The translations under genes were made by a program, and so were the position numbers. This document shows positions 45,955-55,691 of a stretch of DNA of 64,000 bases, one piece after another. Source of the stretch: Streptomyces camelliae (lineage in GTDB: Bacteria; Actinomycetota; Actinomycetes; Streptomycetales; Streptomycetaceae); contig NZ_CP115300.1 in the NCBI RefSeq assembly GCF_027625935.1, forward strand, positions 868,001 to 932,000, read 5' to 3'. The notes beneath the pieces were generated by a model. The model did no database searches. It saw nothing but the letters and a program-made list of their open reading frames with translations, and was not told the origin of the DNA. Within the stretch, counting starts at the first letter, position 1; every line of letters starts with the position of its first letter.

Positions 45955-46962
45955 ATGCGGTTGAGCGTGGTGGATGCGGGGTCGAACACGGTCCGACTGG
46001 TGATCGCGGATGTGGAGGGGGGTGTTCCGCTGCCGGTGCACACCGTGAAGTGGAAGCTGCGCCTGTCCGAACACGTCGGTCCGGACGGCGCCATCGCCGA
46101 CGAGGCGGTGGAGTCCCTGGTGCAGGCGGTGGCCGCGGCGGGGGCGACCGCCCGGCGCTGGCATGCGACGGGGCCGCTGGCCTTCGCGACCGCGGTGGTG
46201 CGCGGCGCCCCGAACCGGCAGGAGGTGCTGCGGCGGGTGGCCGCCGGGACCGGGATCCGGATGTGCACCCTGCCCGGGGAGACGGAGGCCGAGCTGACCT
46301 TCCTCGCGGCACGGCGCTGGCTCGGCTGGCACGCGGGCCCCCTGGCGGTGCTGGACATCGGCGGCGGCTCGCTGGAGGCGGCCTTCGGCCGGGGCCGCCT
46401 GCCCGACTTCGCCGCCTCCCTCCCGCTCGGCGCCCGGCGGCTGACCCAGGAGCATCTCGGGCTGCAGGATCCGCCGGGACCGGAAGAGCTGAAGGAGCTG
46501 CGCCGCCGGATCCGGCACGATCTGCGGGACGTGGCCGCGCGGATCCGCTGGGAGGCGCCGCGCACGGCCGCCGTGAGCTCCCGTACGTTCCAGCAGCTGG
46601 CCCGGCTGTGCGGGGCGGCGCCCGGACGCTACGGCCCCTTCGTGCGGCGGGAGATGCGCTGCGAGGACCTCGGCGAGGCGGTGCGCAGGCTCGCCGCGCT
46701 GCCCTGCGCCGAGCGTGCCCTGCTGCCGGGCATCTCCGCGCCGCGCGCCGAGCAGAGCCTGGCCGGGGCGGTCGTGGGGCACACGGCACTGAAGCTCATG
46801 GGGCTGCGCCGGGTCGTCGTCCTGCCCTGGGCGATCCGCGAGGGCGTGCTGCTGCGCTACCTGGAGGACGGCGCCGACTGGTGGACGGAGGTCACCGGGG
46901 GCGTGGAGGCTGCGGGGCCGGCCACGGGGACGACCCTGCGCATCGCGGGACCGCCGGCGTAG
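45955..46962 (+). CDS. Ppx/GppA exopolyphosphatase-family protein
   Basis: 335 residues from ATG 45955. The actin-like ATPase fold begins MRLSVVDAGSNTVRLVIADV, the first phosphate loop with D-x-G-S-N-S/T, and VLDIGGGSLEAAFGRG is the second (D-I-G-G-G-S). LPLGARRLTQEHL and the terminal VVLPWAIREGVLLRYLEDG also match. Family members remove terminal phosphate from polyphosphate or the gamma phosphate of pppGpp. Streptomyces usually has two such paralogues. The truncated decarboxylase starts about 50 bases downstream. Confidence 0.92.
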   Translation: MRLSVVDAGSNTVRLVIADVEGGVPLPVHTVKWKLRLSEHVGPDGAIADEAVESLVQAVAAAGATARRWHATGPLAFATAVVRGAPNRQEVLRRVAAGTGIRMCTLPGETEAELTFLAARRWLGWHAGPLAVLDIGGGSLEAAFGRGRLPDFAASLPLGARRLTQEHLGLQDPPGPEELKELRRRIRHDLRDVAARIRWEAPRTAAVSSRTFQQLARLCGAAPGRYGPFVRREMRCEDLGEAVRRLAALPCAERALLPGISAPRAEQSLAGAVVGHTALKLMGLRRVVVLPWAIREGVLLRYLEDGADWWTEVTGGVEAAGPATGTTLRIAGPPA

Positions 46963-47013
46963 CCGGGCCCCGCACACGTCCTCGGCGGCGCCCGGCGCGC
47001 CCGCGGCCCGGGG

Positions 47014-47997
47014 GTGGACGACGAGGACGCGCTGGAGGAGGTCCGGGTGCTGGCCGAGCTGCTCCGGGCGGGGGTGTGGATCAGCCCGCTCTCCGGCCGC
47101 TCCGGGTTCCCGGAGTCGCATCCGCTGTTCCAGGGCTTTCTCCCGCCGGTCGCCCGCCCACTGGCCGCGCGCCTGGCCCCGTACGACGTGGTGGTCGCCC
47201 TCGGCACACCGGTGTTCACCTATCACGTGCCGGACGACGGCCCGCCGCTCGCGCCCGGCACCGAGCTGTTCCACCTGGACTGCGACGCCGTCCAGGCCGC
47301 CTGGCTGCCCGTCGGCACCAGCATCGTCACCACCCTGCGCCCCGCCCTGACCGGGCTCGCGGAACTGCTGAAGACGTCCGACCGGGAACCCCCGCCACCC
47401 CGGCCGGACCCCACCCCTGCCGACGCCGCGACGCACATCACCCCGGAGTTCTTCTTCGACCTCCTGCGGGCCCGGCTCCCCCGCGACCGGGTGCTCGTCG
47501 AGGAGGCACCCAGCCACCGGGACGCGCTGCACGCGCGCGTGCCCGTCGACGCCGGCGGCGGCTTTCTCACCACCGGCAGCGGCGCGCTCGGCTGGGGTCT
47601 GCCGCTCGCGGTCGGCCGGGCCCTCGCCGACCGGCGCCGGGTGGTGTGCGTGGTCGGCGACGGCTCGGCGCTGTACTCGGTGCAGGCGCTGTGGAGCGCG
47701 GCCCGGCACGCGGCCCCGGTCACGTACGTCCTGCTGGACAACGGCGGGTACGCGGCCGTCCGCGCGCTCGGCCGCCGCATCGGCGTCACCCCCGTCCCCG
47801 GCACGGACATCACCGGCATCGACTTCGCGTCCCTCGCGGAGTCCTTCGGCTGCCCGGCCGCCCGCGCCGAGGACCCCGGCGAACTGCCGGCCGCCCTGGA
47901 CCACGCCCTGGGCCGGGGCGACGCCGCGGGCCCCTTCCTGCTGCACGTGCGGGTCAGCGGGAGCGCGGGCACCCTGTACGAGCCGTGGGCCGGGTGA
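47014..47997 (+). pseudogene. ThDP-dependent decarboxylase (benzoylformate decarboxylase-like), N-terminal half missing
   Basis: Only the central domain (DALEEVRVLAELLRAGVWIS, then YDVVVALGTPVFTYHVPDDG) and the diphosphate-binding domain remain (TGSGALGWGLPLAVGRALAD, VCVVGDGSALYSVQALWSAA and LLDNGGYAAVRAL, the GDG-x(n)-NN motif). Families of this type are about 530 residues; here about 325 codons remain, and the pyrimidine-binding domain that supplies the catalytic Glu is absent. There is no ribosome-binding site before GTG 47014, and the homologous frame already runs at about 46981, right after the Ppx stop. The 5' part was probably deleted; the ABC ATPase follows after four bases. Confidence 0.75.
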
Positions 47998-48001
47998 GGG
48001 G

Positions 48002-48763
48002 ATGCTGCGCCTCGACTCCGTCAGCCGACACTTCGGCGACCAGCACGTCCTGGACGGCATCAGCCTCACCGTGCCGGACGGCCAACTCCTGTGTGTCGTC
48101 GGGCCGTCCGGCTGTGGCAAGTCCACCCTGCTACGCACCGTCGCCGGGCTGCTGCCCGCGCAGGAGGGCACGGTCACGGTCGGCGGCACCCCGGTGACCG
48201 GGGTCCCCGGCCGGCTCGCGGTCGTCTTCCAGGAGTACGGCCGCTCGCTGCTGCCCTGGCTCACCGTCCGCGACAACGTGGCGCTGCCGCTGCGCCGCCT
48301 CGGTCTGGGCCGGGCCGCGCGCCGGGCCGCCGCCGAGGAGATCCTCGACCGCGTGGGCCTCGCCGGGGCCGGGCGACGCCGTCCTCCCGAGCTGTCGGGC
48401 GGGATGCAGCAGCGCGTCGCCATCGCCCGCGCCCTGGTCTGCCGGCCCTCGCTGCTGCTCATGGACGAGCCGTTCGGCTCCCTCGACGCCCGCACCCGCG
48501 AGGATCTGGAGGATCTGCTCCTGGAGGTGCACCGGGCCGACGGCACGACCATCGTGTTCGTCACCCACGACATCGACGAGAGCGTGTACGTCGGTGACCG
48601 TGTCGTCGTCCTCTCCTCCGGCCCCGGCTCCCGTGTCGTACGGGACCTGCCGATCGCCCTGCCGGCCGATCGCGACCAGATCGGGACACGGAGCCTGCCG
48701 GCGTTCGTCGCGCTGCGCACGGAGGTGGGGCGGGCGGTACGGGGCGATGCGCCGAAGGGGTGA
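48002..48763 (+). CDS. ABC transporter ATP-binding protein, nitrate/sulfonate/taurine type
   Basis: 253 residues. Walker A is GPSGCGKSTLLRTV, the Q-loop VVFQEYGRSLLPWLTV, the signature LSGGMQQRVAIARAL, Walker B LLLMDEPFGSL and the H-loop FVTHDIDES; the Q-loop sequence and overall length match SsuB/TauB/NrtD-type subunits. It starts four bases after the truncated decarboxylase, so they were cotranscribed. No permease or binding-protein gene is adjacent: downstream is a convergent unrelated gene, leaving an orphan ATPase, possibly after loss of its partners. Confidence 0.9.
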   Translation: MLRLDSVSRHFGDQHVLDGISLTVPDGQLLCVVGPSGCGKSTLLRTVAGLLPAQEGTVTVGGTPVTGVPGRLAVVFQEYGRSLLPWLTVRDNVALPLRRLGLGRAARRAAAEEILDRVGLAGAGRRRPPELSGGMQQRVAIARALVCRPSLLLMDEPFGSLDARTREDLEDLLLEVHRADGTTIVFVTHDIDESVYVGDRVVVLSSGPGSRVVRDLPIALPADRDQIGTRSLPAFVALRTEVGRAVRGDAPKG

Positions 48764-48768
48764 CCCCC

Positions 48769-48791
48769 GGGCCCACGAGGAACATGGGCCC
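48769..48791. terminator. Short hairpin between convergent genes
   Basis: GGGCCCA and TGGGCCC (7-bp perfect stem, 9-base loop) directly after the ABC ATPase stop. Confidence 0.5.
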
Positions 48792-48822
48792 ACGGGATCA
48801 CCCCTTCCCGTTCACCGAAGGC

Positions 48823-51465
48823 TCAGCGCAGGTCGCACAGCTTCACGGTGTAGATCCCGCGGCCGTGCGTGGCGGCGTACAGCGTGCTGCCGTCCGGGCT
48901 CGTCCTGAGCTGGAGGACGGCGACGGCGGGCAGGCTGCCGATCCGCTGCCAGGTGGTGCGGCCCGGTGCGCGGTAGACCACGCCCAGGTCGGTGGCGACG
49001 GCGAGGCCGCCGTCCGGTGTCACCAACGCGGAGTCGGTGGGCACGTCGGGCAGGTCGGCGGAGATGTCCTTCCAGGTCGTGCCGCCGTCGGTGGACTCGA
49101 AGACATGGCCGACACCGGCGCCCGGTCCCTCGGTCCAGTGCCGGGAGAAGCCGTTGACGGCGAGGAACACGTGGTCGGCGTTGTGCGGGTCGACGGCGAA
49201 GCCGCTCAGGTACCGGTTGGGCACGGTCCCGTCGACGGGCAGGCTGATGTCGTGCCAGCCGGTGCCGTCCGCGTTGCCCACGGCGATGCCCCGGGCGAAG
49301 CCCTGGTTGTTGCAGGGGCCGCACCAGGCGGCGTAGATCTTGCCCCCGGAGGCGGCGACGGCGGTGGCGGCCCGGCCGGCGCCGAGGTCGTGGACGCTGG
49401 TCCACTCGGAGCCGCTGCGGATGGCGTAGCCGTGGGTCTGGACCCAGATGTGGCGGCCGCCGGCGATCCAGGTGTTGCCGTCCTTCAGGTCGGCCGCGAG
49501 CGGGGCGATGAAGCGGGCCTCGCTGGTGGCGTTGTCGGCCGGGGCGACCGAGTACGAGGTGGCCTTCGTCGCATCGGTGGACCAACTGCCGTCGTTCACG
49601 GCGCAGTTCTGGGTGACCTGGACGGCGAGGTAGACGTACTCCTGGGCGATGTCGCACCCGTTGGCGGGATCGGTGAGCGTGTCGCCGCCGTCACCGCCGA
49701 AGTTGGAGCCCATGACGGTGTCGTGGCTGCGCAGGATGGACTGGCCGTTGTCCTGGAGGCCGCCGGTGACGGACAGCCCGCCGTGGTCGAGGTCCTTGCC
49801 GATGCCGACCGAGTAGTACTGGAGGGTGTCGATCGTGCCGTCGTTGAGGGAGGTCCAGTCGGTGGCGTGGCCGGAGGCGTCCTGGGCGCCGTCGACCGGG
49901 CGCTTGTAGATGCCGCCGTCGTTGCCGACGTAGACGAAGCTGTGGCCGTGGTAGCTGCCGATGGCGACGCCGTGCTGGTCGGAGTGGGTGGTCTGGCTGC
50001 AGGAGCCGGTCTGCCGGGACGGGTCGATGCTCCAGCAGGAGAAGGGGAAGTTCCAGTACGGTCCGACGGTCGACCAGCTGGTGCCGCCGTTCTTGGTCTC
50101 GTAGACCTCTTCGAGGCCGGCGTACACGTGCTGCGGATCGTTCGGGTCCACGGCGAGGAACTGGTTGTACCAGGCCTGCACGCCCGGCATGTAACCGGCG
50201 GTCGTCAGCGCCGAGTTGTCGGCGGCCAGGCCCTTGTAGTCGGCGATCTTCGTCCAGGGCCCGGCCGGGGAGCCGGACTTCGAGACGTAGATGCCCTCCA
50301 GGCCGCTGTCCGGGTTGGTGTTCAGCTGCTCCGGCGACTGGTCGATGGCGTAGTACCGGGAGCCGTCGGCGGAGCGGGCGAAGGTGACGTTGCCGACGTT
50401 GTCCGCGTCGGCCGGGAGATCACCGAGGCCGCTGGTGATCCGGGTCCAGGCGCCGTTGACCTGGGTGTAGAAGCCGTTGTAGTCGTCGCCGCTGCGCCAG
50501 CCGACGGCGAGGACGACCTTGGTCGGGTCCTTGGGGTCGATCGCGATGTCGTTGGCGATGTTCTTGTACGGCGCGGAGGGGTCGTTCGCCTTAGAACCGC
50601 CCGGCAGGTAGTCGGGGTTGGGCGCGTACTCCAGCTTCCAGGGGCCGTCCAGGTCCTTGGTGGAGTGGCTCCACACACCCTTGCTGGTGGCCGCCCAGAC
50701 CTTGTCCCCGCCGAAACGCAGCTCGTGGATGGTGGTGCTCTCCAGCTCGTCACCGCCGACCCGGCGGCGCGGGGAGAAGGTGCCGTGGTGGGGGTGGTCC
50801 AGGACGTAGACGCCGCTGCCGAGGTAGGCGTCGGCGTTGGTGGTGGCCTCGCCGGTGCCCAGCCAGAGCCGGCCCGTGCCGTCGAGGGCGAGGGCGCCGG
50901 TGGACTGTGCGGGCAGCCGGTCGCTGATGGGCTGCCAGTGACCGCCTCCGGTGCGCGAGCGCCAGACGCCGCCGCCCGCGCTGCCCGCGTAGACATAGCC
51001 GTCGTCGTCGGCGGCCACCGCGGCCATCCGGCCGGTGACGTTGCCGGATCCGCCGCTGGAGTTGGAGTCGACGTCGCGGTAGCGCGGGTCGTCGGAGTTG
51101 TACGGCAGGTCGGTGATGTTGCGCCAACTTCCGCCGGTGCTACTGAGGTTGGTGAGGTCGTGCCAGGCGGCGCCGTACGCGCCCGGAGCGACGACACCGG
51201 GCGAGGTGCGCGCCTCGGCGTACTGGTCCGCGCCCTCGGCGATCTCGTCCGCCTCGTTGCCGTCGCCTCCGTCCCCCGCCTCGTGCGGTTTCATGGCGCC
51301 CACCGACTGCTCGCGCTCCTTGGCCAGGTGGCCGAGGGCGCGGACACCGAAGGGACTCGGTGAGCGCCCGGAGGCGGCGGACGGGGGGATCGCCACGAGT
51401 GCGGCGGACGCGGTGAGCGCGCAGAGGGTGAACCACCGTCTTCTGTGGGTGGGTACGGACACCAT
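48823..51465 (-). CDS. Large secreted BNR/VPS10-type beta-propeller protein
   Basis: 880 residues from ATG 51465 (AGGAGG just upstream). A basic N-terminus and signal peptide (FTLCALTASAALVAIPPSAA) are followed by a polar spacer and then repeated propeller blades with Asp-box-like turns: GGGVWRSRTGGGHWQPIS, YETKNGGTSWSTVGP, GNDGGIYKRPV, HVFESTDGGTTWKDISADLP and a final LYAATHGRGIYTVKLCD. This is the pattern of sortilin/VPS10- and xyloglucanase-like ten-bladed propellers; the catalytic residues of GH74 cannot be confirmed, so a binding or structural role is as likely. It is monocistronic. Confidence 0.85.
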   Translation of the reverse strand: MVSVPTHRRRWFTLCALTASAALVAIPPSAASGRSPSPFGVRALGHLAKEREQSVGAMKPHEAGDGGDGNEADEIAEGADQYAEARTSPGVVAPGAYGAAWHDLTNLSSTGGSWRNITDLPYNSDDPRYRDVDSNSSGGSGNVTGRMAAVAADDDGYVYAGSAGGGVWRSRTGGGHWQPISDRLPAQSTGALALDGTGRLWLGTGEATTNADAYLGSGVYVLDHPHHGTFSPRRRVGGDELESTTIHELRFGGDKVWAATSKGVWSHSTKDLDGPWKLEYAPNPDYLPGGSKANDPSAPYKNIANDIAIDPKDPTKVVLAVGWRSGDDYNGFYTQVNGAWTRITSGLGDLPADADNVGNVTFARSADGSRYYAIDQSPEQLNTNPDSGLEGIYVSKSGSPAGPWTKIADYKGLAADNSALTTAGYMPGVQAWYNQFLAVDPNDPQHVYAGLEEVYETKNGGTSWSTVGPYWNFPFSCWSIDPSRQTGSCSQTTHSDQHGVAIGSYHGHSFVYVGNDGGIYKRPVDGAQDASGHATDWTSLNDGTIDTLQYYSVGIGKDLDHGGLSVTGGLQDNGQSILRSHDTVMGSNFGGDGGDTLTDPANGCDIAQEYVYLAVQVTQNCAVNDGSWSTDATKATSYSVAPADNATSEARFIAPLAADLKDGNTWIAGGRHIWVQTHGYAIRSGSEWTSVHDLGAGRAATAVAASGGKIYAAWCGPCNNQGFARGIAVGNADGTGWHDISLPVDGTVPNRYLSGFAVDPHNADHVFLAVNGFSRHWTEGPGAGVGHVFESTDGGTTWKDISADLPDVPTDSALVTPDGGLAVATDLGVVYRAPGRTTWQRIGSLPAVAVLQLRTSPDGSTLYAATHGRGIYTVKLCDLR

Positions 51466-51567
51466 GGGCCTCCTGAGGGCATCGACACGGCCGACGCAGG
51501 AGACCTGATCACGCGGACACGGAAACGTCCGCCGCTTGGCCAAATTTTGACGAGAGCCTGTCAGTAA

Positions 51568-52725
51568 CTACCGTTCGGGCAGGCGATTCTTTCGCCGGAC
51601 CGGGGTGGCGGCAACGCCCTCCGTGCGGAACCGGCCCACCGCCTTGAGGAGTTGATCGGCCGGGTCCCGCAGCCCGGGATGGGCCAGCACCGTGTTGCGC
51701 AGCCCGCGCACCGGTCTGCGCCACAGCCGCCGGGCCAGGGCCACCGGATGGGCACGGGCGGCGAAGCCCTCGGCGACACGCAGCTCGCGGGTCTTCAGCC
51801 AGTCCTTGTACTCCTTGTCGCCCCGCCCCAGGTCGACCAGGGTCACCCCGGCCCGGGCCGCCGCCTCGGCGGTCCGCAGGTGCATCATCAACCCCGGTGA
51901 GTAGTAGTGGAGTTCGGGGTCGTACGCGGTGAACCAGGCCGCCAGCACGGTGCTCGACCGGGGTCCGAAGTGGGCCGCCACCGGCCGGTCGCCCGCGTAC
52001 AGCACGGACAGCACGCCGGTGAAGTGCTCCTCGCGGACGCGGAAGAGATGGTCGACGAGGCCCACGATCCAGGGCCGGGAGAAGCGGTCCATGCGGCCGG
52101 TCCTGCGGTACTGCGCGGACTTCCAGCGCATCAGGGTGCGTAGCAGCTCCGGGTCGCGCTCGTCGAACTCGAACCGCACCTCGCCGATGTCCCGGCCGAG
52201 CCGCCGCTCCTTCTTCAGCGTCGTCTTGGCCAGCCCCGGGTAGGTGGCCCGCAGCCACTCCGGGTAGCCGCCGTCGCCGGGTTTCACATCGATCACCGGA
52301 GAGGCGAAGGTGCCGGTGACATGCGGCGCGAACGGGCGCTGCTCCTGGACGAGATGGTCGAACTCGAAAATGCTGAGCCCGCAGGCGCGCAGCAGCTCCT
52401 CCGCGTTCCAGGTGACCCCGGGCCGGTGCACGAGGGCCTGGCAGTCGGACAGTCCGAGCCCGATGGCCCGGCCGGTGCCCAGCGGCCCGCGTTCGTACGG
52501 GAAGAAGCCGGCCGGCATCCCGCCCTCACGCAGCACGGCCACCCGTGCCCCGCCCCGGAAGAGGCCGACACCGGCCGCGAACTCCGGTGCCAGAAAGGGA
52601 TTGGCGTACTCGGGCGACTCGTCCATCGCGCGATGCCAGGCGGCCCGCAGCTCGGGCGTCAGCTCGCCGGGTCTGTGGATGGTGATCTCCACGACGGATC
52701 GTGAAGCACGGCTGATGGATCGCAT
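51568..52725 (-). CDS. GNAT-fold acetyltransferase of the CelD/BcsL type
   Basis: 385 residues from ATG 52725. The N-terminal part (EITIHRPGELTPELRAAWHR, NPFLAPEFAAGVGLFRGGAR) and the C-terminal GNAT domain (LSVLYAGDRPVAAHFGPRSS, LHYYSPGLMMHLRTAEAAAR, VTLVDLGRGDKEYKDWLKTR) match proteins annotated as acetyltransferases involved in cellulose or exopolysaccharide production. The final ~60 residues are basic and may contact membrane or polymer. No cellulose synthase gene lies in this window, so the acceptor is unknown. Confidence 0.85.
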   Translation of the reverse strand: MRSISRASRSVVEITIHRPGELTPELRAAWHRAMDESPEYANPFLAPEFAAGVGLFRGGARVAVLREGGMPAGFFPYERGPLGTGRAIGLGLSDCQALVHRPGVTWNAEELLRACGLSIFEFDHLVQEQRPFAPHVTGTFASPVIDVKPGDGGYPEWLRATYPGLAKTTLKKERRLGRDIGEVRFEFDERDPELLRTLMRWKSAQYRRTGRMDRFSRPWIVGLVDHLFRVREEHFTGVLSVLYAGDRPVAAHFGPRSSTVLAAWFTAYDPELHYYSPGLMMHLRTAEAAARAGVTLVDLGRGDKEYKDWLKTRELRVAEGFAARAHPVALARRLWRRPVRGLRNTVLAHPGLRDPADQLLKAVGRFRTEGVAATPVRRKNRLPER

Positions 52726-52886
52726 GCGCGACCGCTCCCCCCATGACGCGCCGGGCGCGTCCTGCCATTCGTGACCGATGACTGCGTCCCCACCGTGTGC
52801 GACTGCTCAAACGGCGCGAAACAGTACGCACACCCTCAAGGGTGCCTCAGGCGACGGAGGGTCCGCCATGGGTCTGCGGACATCGG

Positions 52887-53750
52887 TCAGGAGTCCACCC
52901 CGGCACCCAGGTCCTGCGTGCCGATCACCGAGAGCAGTTCCAGCTGCGCGTGTCCCTCGGTGCCGGGCGGGGCGCTGAACCACAGCAGCCGCTGGCGGCC
53001 GTCCTCGCTGAACAGGTTGTGGCAGTCCAGCTCGATGACGCCGAGCGAAGGGTGGACGATGCGCTTGTGGTCGGTGCGGCGCAGGGCCACCTCCCGCTGT
53101 TCCCACAGCTCGGCGAACTCCGCGCTGCGCCGGCGCAGGGCCGCCACCATCCGGGTCACGTCGGCGTCCTTCGCGCGCCGGGCCGCCACGGCCTGGAGGT
53201 CGGCGGTGAAGACGCGGGAGTGGTGCGGGTGGTCCTCGGCCGGATACAGGCCGCGGGCGGCGGGGTCGGTGAACCAGCGGTACACGAAACTCCGTTCGGG
53301 CCCGCGTCCGGTCGGCATCGCGCCGAGCAGTGCCACGGCGAGCGGGTTCTGCGCGAGGGGCTCGTGCAGATCGGTGATGACCTGGGCCGGGGTCGTGCCG
53401 AGCCGGTCCAGCAGGCCGAGCAGGGCGGGCTGGACGAGTGTGGCGGGGCCGCTCGCGGCGGGCGCCAGCGGGCGGTCGGCGAGATGGAAGAGGTGGTCAC
53501 GTTCGTCGCCGCTCAGCCTCAGGGCACGGGCGAGGGCGGCCAGGACCTGCGCGGAGGGCTGGGCGCCCCGGCCGCGCTCCAGCTCCGTGTAGTAGTCGGC
53601 CGACAGCCCGGCCAGCTGGGCGACCTCCTCGCGGCGCAGGCCCGGTACCCGGCGGCGGGGTCCCGCGGGCAGGCCGATGTCGGCGGGGCGGACCCGGTCA
53701 CGCCGGGACTTGAGGAAGGCGGCCAGCTCTGCGTGGTTCACGCCTTCCAT
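52887..53750 (-). CDS. XRE family regulator with MmyB-like ligand domain
   Basis: 287 residues from ATG 53750. The N-terminal helix-turn-helix is LRREEVAQLAGLSADYYTEL plus ERGRGAQPSAQVLAALARAL, residues about 37-75, the common GLSxxYYTxLERGR form. The C-terminal domain (LLDRLGTTPAQVITDLHEPL, NPLAVALLGAMPTGRGPERS, HNLFSEDGRQRLLWFSAPPG) is the MmyB-like PAS-type fold that binds a fatty-acid-like or hydrophobic ligand. It is divergent from two SDR genes, and regulators of this group very often control the adjacent SDR. Confidence 0.92.
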   Translation of the reverse strand: MEGVNHAELAAFLKSRRDRVRPADIGLPAGPRRRVPGLRREEVAQLAGLSADYYTELERGRGAQPSAQVLAALARALRLSGDERDHLFHLADRPLAPAASGPATLVQPALLGLLDRLGTTPAQVITDLHEPLAQNPLAVALLGAMPTGRGPERSFVYRWFTDPAARGLYPAEDHPHHSRVFTADLQAVAARRAKDADVTRMVAALRRRSAEFAELWEQREVALRRTDHKRIVHPSLGVIELDCHNLFSEDGRQRLLWFSAPPGTEGHAQLELLSVIGTQDLGAGVDS

Positions 53751-53905
53751 GGTCGCGCCCACCGCCCCGCGTATCCAGGGGTTGCCGGCCCCAGGGTGAG
53801 CGCAGCCGTGGCTGCCCCGGGCACGGCGGCCGAGAGTGGAGTCCGCCGCCGGGGCGCCACGCCCCGCGGCAGCCGACCGCACACCGCACCGCCATGGGAG
53901 TCCTC

Positions 53906-54706
53906 ATGTCCGCCGAAGCGACCACGCCCCCGACCGCCACCCTCTCGGACGTCACCTCCTCGACCGCCGTCCCTTCGACGCCCCGGGTCGCCGTCGTCAC
54001 CGGGGGCTCGCGCGGCATCGGCCGGGCGACGGTGACCCGGCTCGCCGCCGACGGCTGTGCCGTGGTGGTCGGGTACGCCGGCAACCGCGATCTGGCCGAG
54101 GCCGCCGTCGAGGAGGTCACCGCGGCAGACGGCCGCGCGATCGCCGTCCGCGCCGATGTCGCCGACGAGCGGCAGGTCGCCGCGCTGTTCGAGGCCGCCG
54201 CCGAGGAGTTCGGCGGGGTGGACGTCGTGGTCCACGCGGCGGGCCGGATGTATCTCGCGCCGACCGCCGAGCTGGATCTCGCGGAGCTGGACGCGATGCA
54301 CCGCACCAACGTGCGCGGCACGTTCGTGGTCGCCCGGGAGGCGTCCCGCACCCTGCGCCGGGGCGGCGCGTTCGTCGGCTTCTCCAGCTCCGTGGTGGGC
54401 CTGGCGTTCCCGTCCTACGGCGCCTACAGCGCGAGCAAGGGCGCGGTCGAGGCGCTGACCCTGGTGCTGGCCCGCGAGCTGCGCGGCCGGGACGTCACCG
54501 CCAACACCGTCGCGCCGGGCCCCACGGCCACCGATCTGTTCCTGGACGGCAAGGACGAGGCGACCGTCGCCGCGCTGGCCGCCCAGTCCCCGCTGGAGCG
54601 CCTCGGCACGCCCGAGGACATCGCCGGGGTGGTGGCCTTCCTCGCCTCTCCGGCCGGCCACTGGGTCAACGGCCAGGTGGTCCGCGCCAACGGCGGCATC
54701 ATCTGA
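53906..54706 (+). CDS. Short-chain dehydrogenase/reductase (FabG-like)
   Basis: 266 residues from ATG 53906, preferred over ATG 53894 because GGGAG lies five bases ahead. Classical SDR: VAVVTGGSRGIGRATVTRLA (TGxxxGxG), the NAAG-type HAAGRMY, catalytic Ser in GFSSSVVGLAFPSYG and the YSASK motif (Tyr-x-x-x-Lys), then a VAPGPTATDLF loop. An ~25-residue Thr-rich N-terminal tail is unusual. It likely reduces a ketone or quinone with NADPH and is probably controlled by the divergent XRE/MmyB regulator. Confidence 0.93.
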   Translation: MSAEATTPPTATLSDVTSSTAVPSTPRVAVVTGGSRGIGRATVTRLAADGCAVVVGYAGNRDLAEAAVEEVTAADGRAIAVRADVADERQVAALFEAAAEEFGGVDVVVHAAGRMYLAPTAELDLAELDAMHRTNVRGTFVVAREASRTLRRGGAFVGFSSSVVGLAFPSYGAYSASKGAVEALTLVLARELRGRDVTANTVAPGPTATDLFLDGKDEATVAALAAQSPLERLGTPEDIAGVVAFLASPAGHWVNGQVVRANGGII

Positions 54707-54756
54707 TCCCCCCTCACTCCCGGCTCATCCCCCCTCCCCACTCCCAGCGAGGAATC

Positions 54757-55665
54757 ATGACGACCGACACCCCCCGGACGATCCTGGTCACCGGCGCCTC
54801 CAGCGGCTTCGGCGCGCTGACCGTGCGCGCGCTCGCCGACGCCGGTCACACCGTCTACGCGGGCATGCGCCACACGGCCACCCGCAACGCGCCCGCCGTG
54901 GCCGGCCTGGACCGGTACGCGGCCGGACACGGCGTGTCCCTGCACGCGGTCGACCTGGACGTCACCTCCCAGGACTCCGCCGACACGGCCGTGGCCCGGG
55001 TGCTGGCCGAGCAGGGCCGCCTGGACGTGGTGGTGCACAACGCGGGCCACATGGTCACCGGGCCCGCCGAGGCCTTCACTCCCGAGCAGCTGGCGGACCT
55101 GTACGACGTCAACGTGCTGGGCGCCCAGCGTGTGAACCGGGCCGCTCTGCCCGCGTTGCGGGAGCGGGGAGCGGGACTGCTGGTGTGGATCGGCAGTTCC
55201 AGCACGCGCGGCGGCTGCCCGCCGTTCCTGGGGCCGTACTTCGCGGCGAAGGCGGCGCTGGACGCGCTGGCGGTCGCTTACGCGGGCGAGCTGGTCCGGT
55301 TCGGCATCGACACCGCGATCGTCGTGCCGGGCGCCTTCACCTCCGGCACCAACCACTTCCTGCACGCCGGTACCCCCGCCGACACCGGACGCGCGCATGC
55401 CTACGACGAGCGCTACGGCACTCTCCTGGCAGGGCTGGACGAGCGCCTCGCAGCGCTGGTGCCGCCGGACGCGGACGTGGCCGACGTCGCGCGGGCCGTC
55501 GTACGGCTGGTGGATCTGCCCGCCGGCCGGCGCCCGCTGCGCACGCATGTCGACCCCGCCCGGGACGGCAGCGAGGTCGTGTCCGCGGTCGCCGACCGTG
55601 TCCGCGCCGACTTCTTCCGCCGCGCGGGCCTCGACGACCTGCTCACCACCGGAAGTTCCCTCTGA
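54757..55665 (+). CDS. Short-chain dehydrogenase/reductase
   Basis: 302 residues from ATG 54757 with GAGGAA upstream. TILVTGASSGFGALTVRALA is the TGxxxGxG cofactor loop, VVVHNAGHMVTGPAEAF the N-N-A-G region, VWIGSSSTRGG supplies Ser and GPYFAAKAALDALAV the Y-x-x-x-K pair. It lies 50 bases after the first SDR and 26 bases before the tautomerase gene, forming a three-gene unit of small redox/isomerase enzymes. Confidence 0.93.
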   Translation: MTTDTPRTILVTGASSGFGALTVRALADAGHTVYAGMRHTATRNAPAVAGLDRYAAGHGVSLHAVDLDVTSQDSADTAVARVLAEQGRLDVVVHNAGHMVTGPAEAFTPEQLADLYDVNVLGAQRVNRAALPALRERGAGLLVWIGSSSTRGGCPPFLGPYFAAKAALDALAVAYAGELVRFGIDTAIVVPGAFTSGTNHFLHAGTPADTGRAHAYDERYGTLLAGLDERLAALVPPDADVADVARAVVRLVDLPAGRRPLRTHVDPARDGSEVVSAVADRVRADFFRRAGLDDLLTTGSSL

Positions 55666-55691
55666 CACACCGTCGACAAAGGAGAGACACG

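Noticed and set aside
44476..48801. A 1441-codon minus-strand frame across four genes
   Set aside because: Only its last ~390 codons (44476-45642) resemble a protein; the rest is the antisense of ppx, the decarboxylase and the ABC ATPase and arises from high-GC codon bias.
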